Made by a program: the position numbers and the translations under genes
Notes under the pieces: generated by a model
Databases searched by the model: none
Told to the model about the DNA's origin: nothing
What the model saw: only the letters and a program-made list of their open reading frames with translations
Assembly: GCA_965247815.1 (NCBI GenBank)
Contig: CBDFHW010000009.1
Coordinates: 248,001 to 312,000 of the forward strand
Source of the DNA: CBDAQA01 sp965247815
GTDB lineage: Bacteria; Planctomycetota; Phycisphaerae; Tepidisphaerales; Tepidisphaeraceae
DNA: 64,000 nt
Direction of reading: 5' to 3'
Part shown: positions 8,109 through 17,294 of the stretch, one piece after another
Layout: each line of letters opens with the position of its first letter
Position numbering within the stretch: position 1 is the first letter of the stretch

Positions 8109-9011
8109 ATGAACGGCCATGTACTGATGATCGACGACTCGGTTGCGTTACACCGAGTTGTAGAATCAAAACTTCTGGATGAGAACCTTCAGTTTTCAAC
8201 AGCGCTGGATGCTGCGACCGGGTTGCGCATGGCCGCCGAACTGCGGCCCACCGTCATCCTGCTGGATGTTGATCTGCCGGATCTCACTGGGTTCGAGGTC
8301 TGCGGCCGGCTGAAGGAGATGAAGCAAACGGCCAGTATCCCGGTCATTTTCCTCACCGCTGACGCCGAGATGGGCAACAAGGTGAAAGGCTTGAATCTCG
8401 GTGCAGCAGACTATGTGACCAAGCCGTTCAATACTGAGGAATTGACCGCCCGGATTCGCACTGCGATGCGATCACGTCGGCAGATCGAACAGGAAGCGGG
8501 AATCGATCAAGCCTCGGGTTTGTGGAACCAGTCCTTTCTCACGGAACATCTGAAATCACAACTATCACTGTCCAAGCGGACCGGGAGCCCGGTTTCGTGC
8601 ATCGCAGTCGATATTGATTCGCTTCGGCTGATTAATTCCAGGCATGGTCGTCCAGCAGGCGATGACGTGATCAGAACGGTAGGCGATCTGCTACTAGAAA
8701 ACTGTCGTGCCGAAGATGCGGTATGCACTTGCGGCGGTGGCAACTTCTTCATCGTGATGTCGGGATTGGAACGTCAGGCAGCCGGTCGGCTCGCCGAGCG
8801 GCTTTCGAAACAGATGGCTCAGCGACCGGCGGCGATTGGCAAAACGCAGATTCCGTTCTCATGCAGTTTCGGCGTTGCAGACACGGTCGTTGCCACCGAT
8901 TCACCGCTTACCGATCGGGCGCTATCGGCCGTCGCCATCGCAAAGCGCAATGGTTCGGGGACGGTTACCGTCGCTCGCCGGTCGCGAAACAGAACCCGTT
9001 CGGCAGCCTAA
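8109..9011 (+). CDS. Response regulator with degenerate GGDEF domain
   Basis: A 300-aa protein. ATG 8109 is chosen because TTGGAG lies about 8 bases upstream and the receiver then begins at residue 4. The receiver is intact (D9/D10, D53 in LLDVDLPDLTGF, Lys in VTKPF). The output domain begins with QASGLWNQSF and keeps DIDSLRLINSRHG, but the active loop is CGGGNFFIV instead of GGDEF, so catalysis is doubtful. CRAED upstream of it keeps the RxxD inhibitory-site pattern. It could be a c-di-GMP-binding effector or a partner for the intact cyclase at 15137. Same operon-like array as its neighbours. Confidence 0.85.
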   Translation: MNGHVLMIDDSVALHRVVESKLLDENLQFSTALDAATGLRMAAELRPTVILLDVDLPDLTGFEVCGRLKEMKQTASIPVIFLTADAEMGNKVKGLNLGAADYVTKPFNTEELTARIRTAMRSRRQIEQEAGIDQASGLWNQSFLTEHLKSQLSLSKRTGSPVSCIAVDIDSLRLINSRHGRPAGDDVIRTVGDLLLENCRAEDAVCTCGGGNFFIVMSGLERQAAGRLAERLSKQMAQRPAAIGKTQIPFSCSFGVADTVVATDSPLTDRALSAVAIAKRNGSGTVTVARRSRNRTRSAA

Positions 9012-9046
9012 CTGTCTAGTATTTCTTTAGTCCAGGAGTTGGAAAG

Positions 9047-9961
9047 ATGATCAAGCACATATTAGTAGTTGATGATTCGACCGAGATTCACCCGATTATC
9101 AATGCGATCTTATCAAGTGAATCAGTTCAGGTGACCTCGGCAACTGATCCGGGATACGGACTGACCTTGGCCGGTTCAATGAAACCGGACCTGATTTTGC
9201 TTGATGTTGACATGCCCGGCATGGACGGTTACGAGTTCTGCCGCCAGATGAAGGCCAATGCGGAGATGTGGGCCGTGCCGGTCATCTTTCTCACCGCCAG
9301 AAGCAACACTGACCAGAAAGTTCAGGGCCTGCACCTTGGCGCGGTTGATTACATCGCCAAGCCATTCAGTCCCACTGAACTGCTGGCTCGTGTAGCTGGG
9401 GCTTTGCGAACGCAGTCGGTCATCACGAATCTGCAAAAATCATCGCTTATCGACACACTGACCGGCCTGGGAAACGGCCGGATGTTTGAGACCCGTCTAC
9501 GCGGTGAAATCTCCGAGCGGGAACGGTCTCCGAAGCCGCTGTCATGTGCATACATTGATGTTGATGGATTCCAGAACATCAACAAGTTCTATGGCGAACC
9601 GTTCGGAGATCAGGTGCTTCGAAAAGTCTCCGAGGCGATACGTGCAGTGTTTAGGCCAGAAGACGTTCCTTGCCGTCTGAATGGCGATGATTTCGCGGTG
9701 TTGCTCCCTGATACGGAATTAGCAGACGCAATGACTCTTTCCCAAAAGCTGAAGAACGAGCTTTCAACGGCCTCATTGCGCTACCGCGATGCCACCATCC
9801 CTGTGACCTGTGGAATCGGATTATCCACTGCGCGCGGTCTTTATGACCATCAAGTTTTGGAGCGCGCGAAAGATGCGATCGAGAAAGGGTCGACGCGCAA
9901 TTCGAACGGCCTTTGGTTTGAACGAGAAACCGATGTGGTTACTACCGCGTCAGCAGCTTAA
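9047..9961 (+). CDS. Response regulator with near-canonical but altered GGDEF domain
   Basis: A 304-aa protein preceded by AGGAG (9033-9037). The receiver is intact (D9/D10, D53 in LLDVDMPGMDGY, Lys in IAKPF). The output domain has DTLTGLGN, YIDVDGFQNINKFYGEPFGD, and a signature loop reading NGDDF in place of GGDEF. The first Gly is replaced by Asn and the Glu by Asp, so activity is uncertain rather than excluded. RPED upstream matches the RxxD site. This is the least degraded of the three altered copies. The following HPt gene begins about 24 bases downstream. Confidence 0.85.
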   Translation: MIKHILVVDDSTEIHPIINAILSSESVQVTSATDPGYGLTLAGSMKPDLILLDVDMPGMDGYEFCRQMKANAEMWAVPVIFLTARSNTDQKVQGLHLGAVDYIAKPFSPTELLARVAGALRTQSVITNLQKSSLIDTLTGLGNGRMFETRLRGEISERERSPKPLSCAYIDVDGFQNINKFYGEPFGDQVLRKVSEAIRAVFRPEDVPCRLNGDDFAVLLPDTELADAMTLSQKLKNELSTASLRYRDATIPVTCGIGLSTARGLYDHQVLERAKDAIEKGSTRNSNGLWFERETDVVTTASAA

Positions 9962-9985
9962 CGCTTTGTGATCAAGGAATTAATG

Positions 9986-10438
9986 ATGGGTTTCATCGAA
10001 AAATCATTAAAGAGTTTGAATGTTCATTCGATTGCAAGTCCCGCAGCAGCATCCGTGCTGCGCTCTGAATACGCGGACATGCCCGCGATCGCTCGGGTGC
10101 TTCCGGAGTACACTTCCGGGCTTCCGCGATATGTCACACTCTTGAATGATGCGCTCAAGTGCGGCGCCTGTGCGAACCTGCGGCGTCTCGTGCATCAGTT
10201 GCGTGGCACGGGTGGCACATACGGTTTTCCCGATATTTCGCTTGTCGCGGAAATGGCCGAAGCAGCGATTGAACAGCAATTCGATTTCCCATCGGTGGCT
10301 GAGAAAGTATACGAGTTGATCGACTTGATCCAGCGTGTAGATGGATACCAGCATACAAATCCTTCTGTTAACCAAGTCTTAGAAATAGGCACGATCGATG
10401 TCGCTCTGTCTGAGGGCAAAGAGCGCAGGGCCGCCTGA
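9986..10438 (+). CDS. Stand-alone histidine phosphotransfer (HPt) protein
   Basis: About 150 aa. ATG 9986 is favoured over ATG 9983 and GTG 9968 because AAGGA (9974-9978) lies 7 bases upstream. The HPt signature is LVHQLRGTGGTYGFPDIS, with the phospho-accepting His near residue 70. The HPt domain at the C-terminus of the adjacent hybrid kinase has the matching AHKLKGAGGSYGLPQIS, and both end in RVDGY, so the two are clear paralogues. HPt proteins pass phosphate between receiver domains. This one probably relays phosphate from the kinase receiver to the free response regulators. Confidence 0.85.
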   Translation: MGFIEKSLKSLNVHSIASPAAASVLRSEYADMPAIARVLPEYTSGLPRYVTLLNDALKCGACANLRRLVHQLRGTGGTYGFPDISLVAEMAEAAIEQQFDFPSVAEKVYELIDLIQRVDGYQHTNPSVNQVLEIGTIDVALSEGKERRAA

Positions 10439-10461
10439 ATTTGGATAAGAGGATTCGAAAA

Positions 10462-13400
10462 ATGCTTGAAATGAATTCAAATCTTGAAGCTGTTGGGAAT
10501 GAGGCACGGCTCGCTTCGTTACACGACACCTTGCTGCTCGGCTCCGCCTCTGGAGAAGATTTTGATCGGTTCACACGTTTGACTTCAAAACTGTTGCGTG
10601 TCCCTGTCGCGCTGGTTTCACTGGTTGATTCAGATCACCAATTCTTCAAGAGTTGCATCGGTCTACCGGAACCTTGGGCCTCGCAGCGTAGAACACCACT
10701 GACCCACTCCTTTTGTCAATATGTGGTGGCAACTGAAAACGTCTTGGTCGTGGAGGATGCAAGGGTCGATCCTATCCTGAAGGACAGCGGCGCAGTGCAT
10801 GATCTTGGCGTGGTTGCTTATCTTGGTGCGCCCTTGAAAAGAGCTGATGGACATATAGTTGGCGCATTGTGTGCAATCGACAGCAAACCGCGGAACTGGT
10901 CCGCCGACGATATTGAAGCGTTGAGCGATGTTGCAGCAGCGGTGGTGACGGTCATCGAGGGGCGTCAGATTGAGCGCAGGGCCGCCAGGGTTGAACAAGA
11001 ATTTCAAACGGCCCAAACTGAAGAGCAGATGGAGCGGAGGCTGCGGTTTGTAGCGGATGTGATGCCGCAGATCATATGGACAGGCGACGCGGCGGGAAAT
11101 ATCACGTATTTCAACCAGCGATGGTTTGACTACACCGGTCTGAGCTTCGAGCAGACAAAGGATTGGGGCTGGGGTCCGGTCCTTCATCCCGACGAACTCG
11201 AAAGCTGCGTAGAATTGTGGACTGCATCACTGCGTACGGGCGCGCCGTACGAGGGAGAGTTTCGCTTTAAACGGGGCTCAGACCAGGAATACCGGTGGCA
11301 TTTGAATCGCGCTCAGCCGCGACACGATGGGTCAGGTACAATCGTCGAGTGGGTTGGGACGTCGACCGATATTCACGATAAAAAGCTGGCCGAGGCCGCG
11401 TTGGAGCGCTCCAACCAATTGCTTGAGGCGCGCGTTCAGGAGCGTACGGCGGAACTGTTGCGGGAGCATCGCTTCCTCGAAGCGGTACTGGATAATATAG
11501 CCGATGGCATCGTAACCTGCGACGAAAATGGCAGCCTGAAGGTATTTAATCGTACAAGCCAGAAAAACCACGGTCTGAGCGCCGAATCATTGCCACCAGA
11601 GCAGTGGGCTTCCCGTTACTCGCTATTCAAAGCGGATCGTACAACGCCACTGCAGATGGAGGATGTCCCGCTGTACCGGGCTTTTCACGGCGAAATCGTT
11701 CGAGATGCCGAATTCGTCATCGCACCAGCCGGAGATTCTCCGGCCCGCATGCTGGTCGCCAGCGGGAGTGCATTCTACGACAGCGACGGGAAAAAACTTG
11801 GTGCGGTCATCGCAATGCACGACATCACTGAGAGAGCTGCTGCGGAAGAAAGGTTCAAAGTTCTATTCGAATGCTCGTCCGAGGCCCATTTCCTGCTCCA
11901 ACATGGCAGAGTGCTTGATTGCAACTTCGCTGCCGTTGCGCTTCTGGGACTGCGTGAAAAGACGGAAGTGTTAAAGCTCCATCCAGCGGATTTTTCACCT
12001 GAGTTCCAGCCGGACGGAAGGCGCTCAGCGGAAACGCGTCGAAAAATCGATGAGCAAGTGTTTAAAAATGGCTTTCAGAGATTTGAGTGGACCTTGCGGC
12101 GGGCGGACGGGCTCGACGTATTCGTGGAAGTATCGTTGACGCCGGTGAAACTGAATGGCAGTGACGCGATCATCTCGGTATGTCACGATTTAACTCAACG
12201 CCGCGATGCCGAGCGCGCACTTGCCGAAGCGAAGCTGTTCGCCGAAAGGATAGCCGATCATTCAAGCTGCTCGATCTATATTCGGCGGCTCGACGATGAA
12301 GCATTTATCTATCTAAACCGAGAAACACGAGAATTCATCGGCCCCGAAACTTTGCAGCTTCCGAAACACGAATTCAATAAGAGATTTTTTCATCCAGATG
12401 ATTTCGAAAACGTTCTGACGGCTCGCAAGTCAATAGCCGGCATGCTGGACGGCCAAGTGCTGGAGTACACCGCACGGTGCAGGCATGTTACTGGTGAGTG
12501 GCGACTGCTAATGCATCGGCAAGTTGTCTTCAAACGCGATTCTGATGGACGTCCATCAGAAATGATGGGAACCGCGCAAGACATCACCGATTTAATCGGG
12601 GTGCAGGAGGAATTAAGAAGAGCTAAAGAAACCGCTGAAACCCACTACGTGGCGTTAGAGCGTCAAAAGATTCTTATCGACACAATCTTAATAAACGTGG
12701 ACGATGGGATCATAGCGAGCGACAGTGACGGAAACATCACCTATCTCAATCCGGCGGTTCGCCGCATGACGGGAGTTGGTGAACTGCCAACGGAGCTTAC
12801 TTCAACCTGGGCCTCTGACAATCTTCGATTGTACAGCCCATTGACGAATCAACGACTTGCGTGGGAACAGCGTCCGCTGGGCAGAGCGTTGCGCGGCGAA
12901 GTTGTCAACCCGATTGAACTTCTGATTAAACCTGCATCAGACGTGACGCGCAACGTCGTAATTTCGGCCAGACCGATCATTGACGCCGACGGAAAAATCA
13001 CGGGCGCCGTTGCAGCTTGGCACGACATTACTGAGCAGTGCCGATCGCGTCGAGAACTGATTGCCGCCAACGAAGCCGCCGAGCAGCACCGAAAGAATGT
13101 CGAGAAGTTCCAGTTGCTTGTGGATGGTGCCAAAGACTACGCGATCTTTATGCTTGACGCGCAGGGTATTGTCCAAAGTTGGAATAGCGGTGCACAGAAG
13201 CTCAAAGGGTACGATGTTACGGAAATTATTGGAGACCACTTCAGCCGCTTCTATCCGGAGCAGGATTTGGTGGACGGCAAACCCGAGCGTGTACTCAAAA
13301 TCGCAATCGAAACCGGGAAATATGAGGAAGACGGTTGGCGCGTTCGAAAAGACGGATCGCAGTTCTGGGCGAACGTCATCATACAGACGATGCGCGACCA

Positions 13401-15147
13401 GTCAGGCCAACTTATCGGTTTCTCGAAAATCACGCGAGATCTCACCGATCGAAGGAAGACGGAAGCGGCACTGGCTGCCGCAAACGCCCAATTGCATCTG
13501 AAAACCAAGGACCTTGAAATTGCCAATCGCTCCGCAGACGCCGCAAACCAGGCTAAGAGCGATTTCCTTGCCAATATGAGTCACGAGATTCGCACACCTA
13601 TGGCAGCCATCCTCGGATATTCGGATTTGATGCTCGACTCCAAACGCGGCGGAAGTGCTAAGTTCAATGATCTTCAGGCGATTCGCCGGAACGGACGGCA
13701 TCTACTGGAATTGATAAGCGATATTCTCGATTTGTCCAAGATCGAGGCGGGCAAGATGACCGTCGAACAGATTCCTACAAACCTCCCCAGGCTCGCAGCT
13801 GAATCGGTGTCTATGACTCGGCCAAAGGCAATCGAAAAGGGACTGGAGATTGAACTTCAATTTGCAACTGCGATCCCGCGAATCGGCCTTACGGACCCAC
13901 TACGGTTGCGGCAGATACTCGTCAACTTGATTGGTAACGCGATCAAGTTCACCAGCGCCGGGAAAATCACGCTGCGTGTGATTTGTGATAGCCCTTCTCC
14001 CACCAATACCACGGTGCGTTTTGAAGTGACCGATACCGGTGTTGGAATGACCGAGGAACAACAGGCGAAACTGTTCAAACCATTCGTTCAGGCTGATGCG
14101 AGCGTTACCCGGCAATTTGGTGGAACGGGTCTGGGTCTGACAATCAGCCGCCAACTTGCCAAGCTGCTTGGCGGCGATATCACGCTTCGCTCGGAAATTG
14201 ATCAGGGCAGCACATTTGTCGTCAGCGTTGACGTGGGGCCAGTCGCCGCCGATCAGATGGTCAGCGATATCAACGAAGCGTTTGTTGCGAACGCCCCGGC
14301 GACATCCACAGGTGAGCCGAAGGTGGAATTGAAAGGAATTACTGTATTGTTGGCCGAAGACGGTAGTGACAACCGTGAGATTTTATCTGCCTATCTTCGG
14401 TACGCGGGAGCGGCAGTAGAGACAGTCGAAAATGGCCGCGATGCTGTCACAAAGGCAATCGCCGCCACCAATGCCGGTCAGCCTTATAGCGTTGTGCTGA
14501 TGGACATGCAGATGCCCGTGCTTGACGGCTATGCCGCCGCCAGCGAATTGCGCCGGCTCGGATACTCACGGCCAATTATCGCCCTGACCGCACATGCGAT
14601 GTTCGATGACCGCGCCAGATGCCTCTCCGCCGGCTGCGACGACTACATGAGCAAGCCGGTGGATCAGCACGCATTCCTGGCCGCACTGGCCCGCCACGCC
14701 GGGATTGCGGCATCGAAACATATCGTGGACGTAGCTGCATCGCCCATAATGGAGAGGCAAAGCATCGAGATTCAGGCCGAAGATCCCGGCTCATCCGATA
14801 CAAGGTCGATTAAAAGTTCGTTGGCGAACAATTCCCAACTCGCGCCAGTTCTCTATGGCTTTGTCGCTCGATTGCCGCTGTTGACCGACGAACTGATCTC
14901 GCTGCAAGATTTAGGGCGGGCCGCTGAATTGTCTAGGGCGGCACACAAATTGAAGGGTGCCGGAGGCTCCTACGGGTTACCGCAAATCAGCGAAGCGGCT
15001 GCGCACTTGGAAGACTTACTGAATGCAGGGGACGCCATCGATAAAGTCACCTCAGAAGTTCAGGAACTGATTAGCATCATGAGGCGGGTAGACGGATACG
15101 ATCATTCGGCAGAGAAAATCGCCAAGGAGTTGCCCGATGTCATCTAA
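10462..15147 (+). CDS. Hybrid sensor histidine kinase GAF-PAS(6)-HisKA-HATPase-REC-HPt
   Basis: A 1561-aa protein. ATG 10462 has AAGAGGA (10447-10453) 8 bases upstream. Order: GAF (about 25-170), six PAS/PAC-like units (about 200-1010; ends marked by DIHDKK, DITERA, DLTQRR, DITDLI, DITEQC and DLTDRR), HisKA with His near 1041 (NMSHEIRTPM), HATPase with NLIGNAIKFT and TGLGLTIS boxes, receiver with Asp near 1348 (VLMDMQMPVLDGY), and HPt with His near 1495 (AHKLKGAGG). No membrane segment is obvious, so sensing is probably cytoplasmic, through small ligands, redox or light-type cofactors. It contains every step of a phosphorelay. It overlaps the next regulator by 11 bases. Confidence 0.92.
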   Translation: MLEMNSNLEAVGNEARLASLHDTLLLGSASGEDFDRFTRLTSKLLRVPVALVSLVDSDHQFFKSCIGLPEPWASQRRTPLTHSFCQYVVATENVLVVEDARVDPILKDSGAVHDLGVVAYLGAPLKRADGHIVGALCAIDSKPRNWSADDIEALSDVAAAVVTVIEGRQIERRAARVEQEFQTAQTEEQMERRLRFVADVMPQIIWTGDAAGNITYFNQRWFDYTGLSFEQTKDWGWGPVLHPDELESCVELWTASLRTGAPYEGEFRFKRGSDQEYRWHLNRAQPRHDGSGTIVEWVGTSTDIHDKKLAEAALERSNQLLEARVQERTAELLREHRFLEAVLDNIADGIVTCDENGSLKVFNRTSQKNHGLSAESLPPEQWASRYSLFKADRTTPLQMEDVPLYRAFHGEIVRDAEFVIAPAGDSPARMLVASGSAFYDSDGKKLGAVIAMHDITERAAAEERFKVLFECSSEAHFLLQHGRVLDCNFAAVALLGLREKTEVLKLHPADFSPEFQPDGRRSAETRRKIDEQVFKNGFQRFEWTLRRADGLDVFVEVSLTPVKLNGSDAIISVCHDLTQRRDAERALAEAKLFAERIADHSSCSIYIRRLDDEAFIYLNRETREFIGPETLQLPKHEFNKRFFHPDDFENVLTARKSIAGMLDGQVLEYTARCRHVTGEWRLLMHRQVVFKRDSDGRPSEMMGTAQDITDLIGVQEELRRAKETAETHYVALERQKILIDTILINVDDGIIASDSDGNITYLNPAVRRMTGVGELPTELTSTWASDNLRLYSPLTNQRLAWEQRPLGRALRGEVVNPIELLIKPASDVTRNVVISARPIIDADGKITGAVAAWHDITEQCRSRRELIAANEAAEQHRKNVEKFQLLVDGAKDYAIFMLDAQGIVQSWNSGAQKLKGYDVTEIIGDHFSRFYPEQDLVDGKPERVLKIAIETGKYEEDGWRVRKDGSQFWANVIIQTMRDQSGQLIGFSKITRDLTDRRKTEAALAAANAQLHLKTKDLEIANRSADAANQAKSDFLANMSHEIRTPMAAILGYSDLMLDSKRGGSAKFNDLQAIRRNGRHLLELISDILDLSKIEAGKMTVEQIPTNLPRLAAESVSMTRPKAIEKGLEIELQFATAIPRIGLTDPLRLRQILVNLIGNAIKFTSAGKITLRVICDSPSPTNTTVRFEVTDTGVGMTEEQQAKLFKPFVQADASVTRQFGGTGLGLTISRQLAKLLGGDITLRSEIDQGSTFVVSVDVGPVAADQMVSDINEAFVANAPATSTGEPKVELKGITVLLAEDGSDNREILSAYLRYAGAAVETVENGRDAVTKAIAATNAGQPYSVVLMDMQMPVLDGYAAASELRRLGYSRPIIALTAHAMFDDRARCLSAGCDDYMSKPVDQHAFLAALARHAGIAASKHIVDVAASPIMERQSIEIQAEDPGSSDTRSIKSSLANNSQLAPVLYGFVARLPLLTDELISLQDLGRAAELSRAAHKLKGAGGSYGLPQISEAAAHLEDLLNAGDAIDKVTSEVQELISIMRRVDGYDHSAEKIAKELPDVI

Positions 15148-16090
15148 CAAAAATCGACTCAAAGCCAACCCGATTGACCCCAGGCCCAATGTCCTGATCG
15201 TAGATGATGACCCTGCGATCAGAGCACTGCTTGGGGCGCATTTGAAGCGACTTGCACTCGATGTGTCGGATGCCGCCGATGGGGCCTCGGCGCTTGCAAA
15301 GGCATTCTTGCATAAATTTGATTTAATTATTCTAGATGTGGATATGCACGGCATGGACGGATACACGGTATGCCGAAAACTTAAGGCCGACCTGCGAACT
15401 GCAACCGCTGCAGTTATATTTTTAACCGGCAGCATCACATCTCAACAAAAAGTGCGTGGGCTTGAACTGGGAGCGATCGATTACATCGGCAAGCCCTTCG
15501 ATATCGCTGAGCTGGAAGCTCGGGTGAACAGCGCCCTACGCGTGAAGCAGGCCCATGACCTTCTTGCGCGCCAATCGATGGTCGATGGTCTGACGGGATT
15601 GTGGAATCGTTCCTATTTCGATTTGAAACTGTTTTCGACCTGGTCAGATGCGAAACGCCATCGAGAGCCGCTCTGCGCCATCATGCTCGATATCGACCAC
15701 TTCAAGACGATTAACGACAGTTACGGCCACATGGTCGGCGACGATGTACTCTGCCGGGTGGCCGACGCCATATCCACCACCTGCCGCGCGTCTGATATTG
15801 CTTGCAGATTTGGAGGCGATGAATTTGCGGTCATCGCACCCAAAACTTCTTCATCGCAGGTCACTGTATTTGCAGAAAGAATTCGGTTTGCGATCGCCGC
15901 TGTCCGTGTAATTGAAAAGGGCATGTCGATCTCGATCCACGCGAGCATCGGCACCGCTGAGGCCAGGCCTGGCGAACTCGCCAACGATCCATCTGAGTTG
16001 ATTTGCTCTGCAGACAAAGCACTATACATGTCGAAACGCGAGGGCAAAAATCGTGTCACGTCGTTATTAGCCGCACGGATAGCGGCCTAA
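15137..16090 (+). CDS. Response regulator diguanylate cyclase (intact GGDEF)
   Basis: A 317-aa protein. AAGGAG (15124-15129) lies 7 bases before ATG 15137, inside the end of the kinase gene, so translation is probably coupled. The receiver is complete, with D23/D24/D25, phospho-acceptor D67 (ILDVDMHGMDGY) and Lys in IGKPF. The GGDEF domain is canonical: DGLTGLWNRSYFD, DIDHFKTINDSYGH, and CRFGGDEFAV with RASD five residues upstream as inhibitory site. It is predicted to make c-di-GMP when phosphorylated through the upstream kinase, in the manner of PleD or WspR. It is the only clearly active cyclase in the cluster. Confidence 0.92.
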   Translation: MSSNKNRLKANPIDPRPNVLIVDDDPAIRALLGAHLKRLALDVSDAADGASALAKAFLHKFDLIILDVDMHGMDGYTVCRKLKADLRTATAAVIFLTGSITSQQKVRGLELGAIDYIGKPFDIAELEARVNSALRVKQAHDLLARQSMVDGLTGLWNRSYFDLKLFSTWSDAKRHREPLCAIMLDIDHFKTINDSYGHMVGDDVLCRVADAISTTCRASDIACRFGGDEFAVIAPKTSSSQVTVFAERIRFAIAAVRVIEKGMSISIHASIGTAEARPGELANDPSELICSADKALYMSKREGKNRVTSLLAARIAA

Positions 16091-16314
16091 TAAATCGTGC
16101 AGTTCATAGCAGGAGCCGAATATGACAAAAGAACCATATGACAGTAGAGGTCAATGAATTGTGTAATTAACCGCTGCCGCATCGCGAATAAAGTGGTCTA
16201 ACGGTGTCTTCTTCCTCCCCCGACTCGCGCAGCGGGACAGACAGCCATGACACCGGACGTGGACCTTGGTTCGTAGAGGCGGAGATCTGAACTTGGATAT
16301 TCATTTATCAAAAA
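16091..16314. other. Gene-free spacer before the repeat array
   Basis: Part of a 649-base region without a supported gene (16091-16739). No protein with recognisable motifs is present on either strand. The rest of the region is taken up by the tandem repeats described next. Confidence 0.4.
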
Positions 16315-16663
16315 GCTGGCGCATTTCCTCCGCAGTAGTCGCGAAAAGTTCGGCCGATATCTTGCCCCGATTTGATTACCGGACATTGCTATCGGTCGCA
16401 GGACCGAGAAGTGTCCCCAATTCTGCTGCCGCGACGGCGAAAAGTTCAACTGGTGTCGTGTCACCCCGATTTTGATTATCGGACATCGTTATCGGTCGCA
16501 GGACTTAAAAGTGTTCTCAATTCTGCCGCCGCGAGGGCAAAAAGTTCAACTGGTGTCGTGTCACCCCGATTTGATTATCGGACATCGTTATCGGTCGCAG
16601 GACCGAAATATGTCGGCAATTCCGCCGCCGCGATGTCGATAAGTTGAAGTGCTGTCGGGTCGC
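16315..16663. repeat. Tandem array of about 100-bp repeats (left flank of PIN/methyltransferase module)
   Basis: Three full units start at CCCCGATT near 16365, 16464 and 16564 (99-100 bp each), with a partial, more diverged unit before them. Each unit runs CCCCGATTTGATTATCGGAC, then a small hairpin (TCGGTC-GCAG-GACCGA), an AATTCTGCCGCCGCG block, and AAAGTTCAACTGGTGTCG with GTGTCACC. The third unit decays at its 3' end. The hairpin is present in units 1 and 3 and broken in unit 2. Homologous units reappear at 20.06-20.29 kb, on the other side of the module. Confidence 0.85.
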
Positions 16664-16739
16664 GGCGATTTCCCTGGTTTTCAATGGTTTGGTGAGACCC
16701 AGTCGAACGACCTTCGTCGTCGGGGTCGTTTGCGTCGGT

Positions 16740-17294
16740 TTACGGAATCAGTGCAGTGTCTGGCAGGGCCCAATTCTGAACAAGCAATTCTTGCTCCATG
16801 CCGGACGCGACATTGCGAATCTGCGTCATACGGTCGTTCGTCACCAACACCATGCCGTGTGCTATCGCCTGAGCACAAAGCCACAAGTCGTTCTCTTGAA
16901 TCTGCAGTTCTTTCGCGGTCGCAGGGTCCACCAACTGCTCGGGGCGCATCTTGGGCTTGCGCTTGTCGCCAGGCGCATACCTGTTAAAAAGTCGCGTTCG
17001 CAACTCGCCGTAAGCCGCACTGGCGTCAGGGGACAACTCTAACGGACCGGGCAGTTCTTTCTGGACGAACTTCACGTACGCTGCCTGCGCGACGAGATCG
17101 GGAGCCAGCGCGACCCGATGCCCAAACTCGATTTCTCCAAGCGTCACGACGGATACGAGCAGTCGAGGTTTGAGTTCGGAAGTGGCGGTCAGTTTCTGGA
17201 GCGCCGCGACATTTCCCGCCACGACGACGTGCTGCGCGCAGGCACCATCGTGCCAATACCGGATCGTTTGGGTATCTAGGAGAAAGTCACGCAC
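16740..17294 (-). CDS. PIN-domain protein (VapC-like putative ribonuclease)
   Basis: A 184-aa PIN-fold protein. Acidic residues fit the family: D7 in FLLDTQT, E54 in VTLGEIEFG, D136 in ENDLWLCAQA and D154 in VTNDRM. PIN proteins usually cleave RNA with Mg2+. It is longer than typical VapC (about 130 aa), with a basic insertion near residues 100-130. No VapB-like antitoxin precedes it. Instead it starts with GTG directly after the TAA stop of the large methyltransferase, with a perfect GGAGGTGAT ribosome-binding site inside the methyltransferase end. The coupling suggests the two act together, perhaps in defence. Confidence 0.8.
   Translation of the reverse strand: MRDFLLDTQTIRYWHDGACAQHVVVAGNVAALQKLTATSELKPRLLVSVVTLGEIEFGHRVALAPDLVAQAAYVKFVQKELPGPLELSPDASAAYGELRTRLFNRYAPGDKRKPKMRPEQLVDPATAKELQIQENDLWLCAQAIAHGMVLVTNDRMTQIRNVASGMEQELLVQNWALPDTALIP

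Noticed and set aside
16315..16663. CRISPR array or integron attC array
   Set aside because: Units are head-to-tail copies of about 100 bp without unique spacers, so not CRISPR. GTTCAAC fits one attC core (RYYYAAC), but no matching GTTRRRY partner at attC spacing and no integrase gene were seen.
16740..17294. Classical VapBC toxin-antitoxin locus
   Set aside because: No small antitoxin gene lies next to the PIN gene; its only partner is the large methyltransferase.
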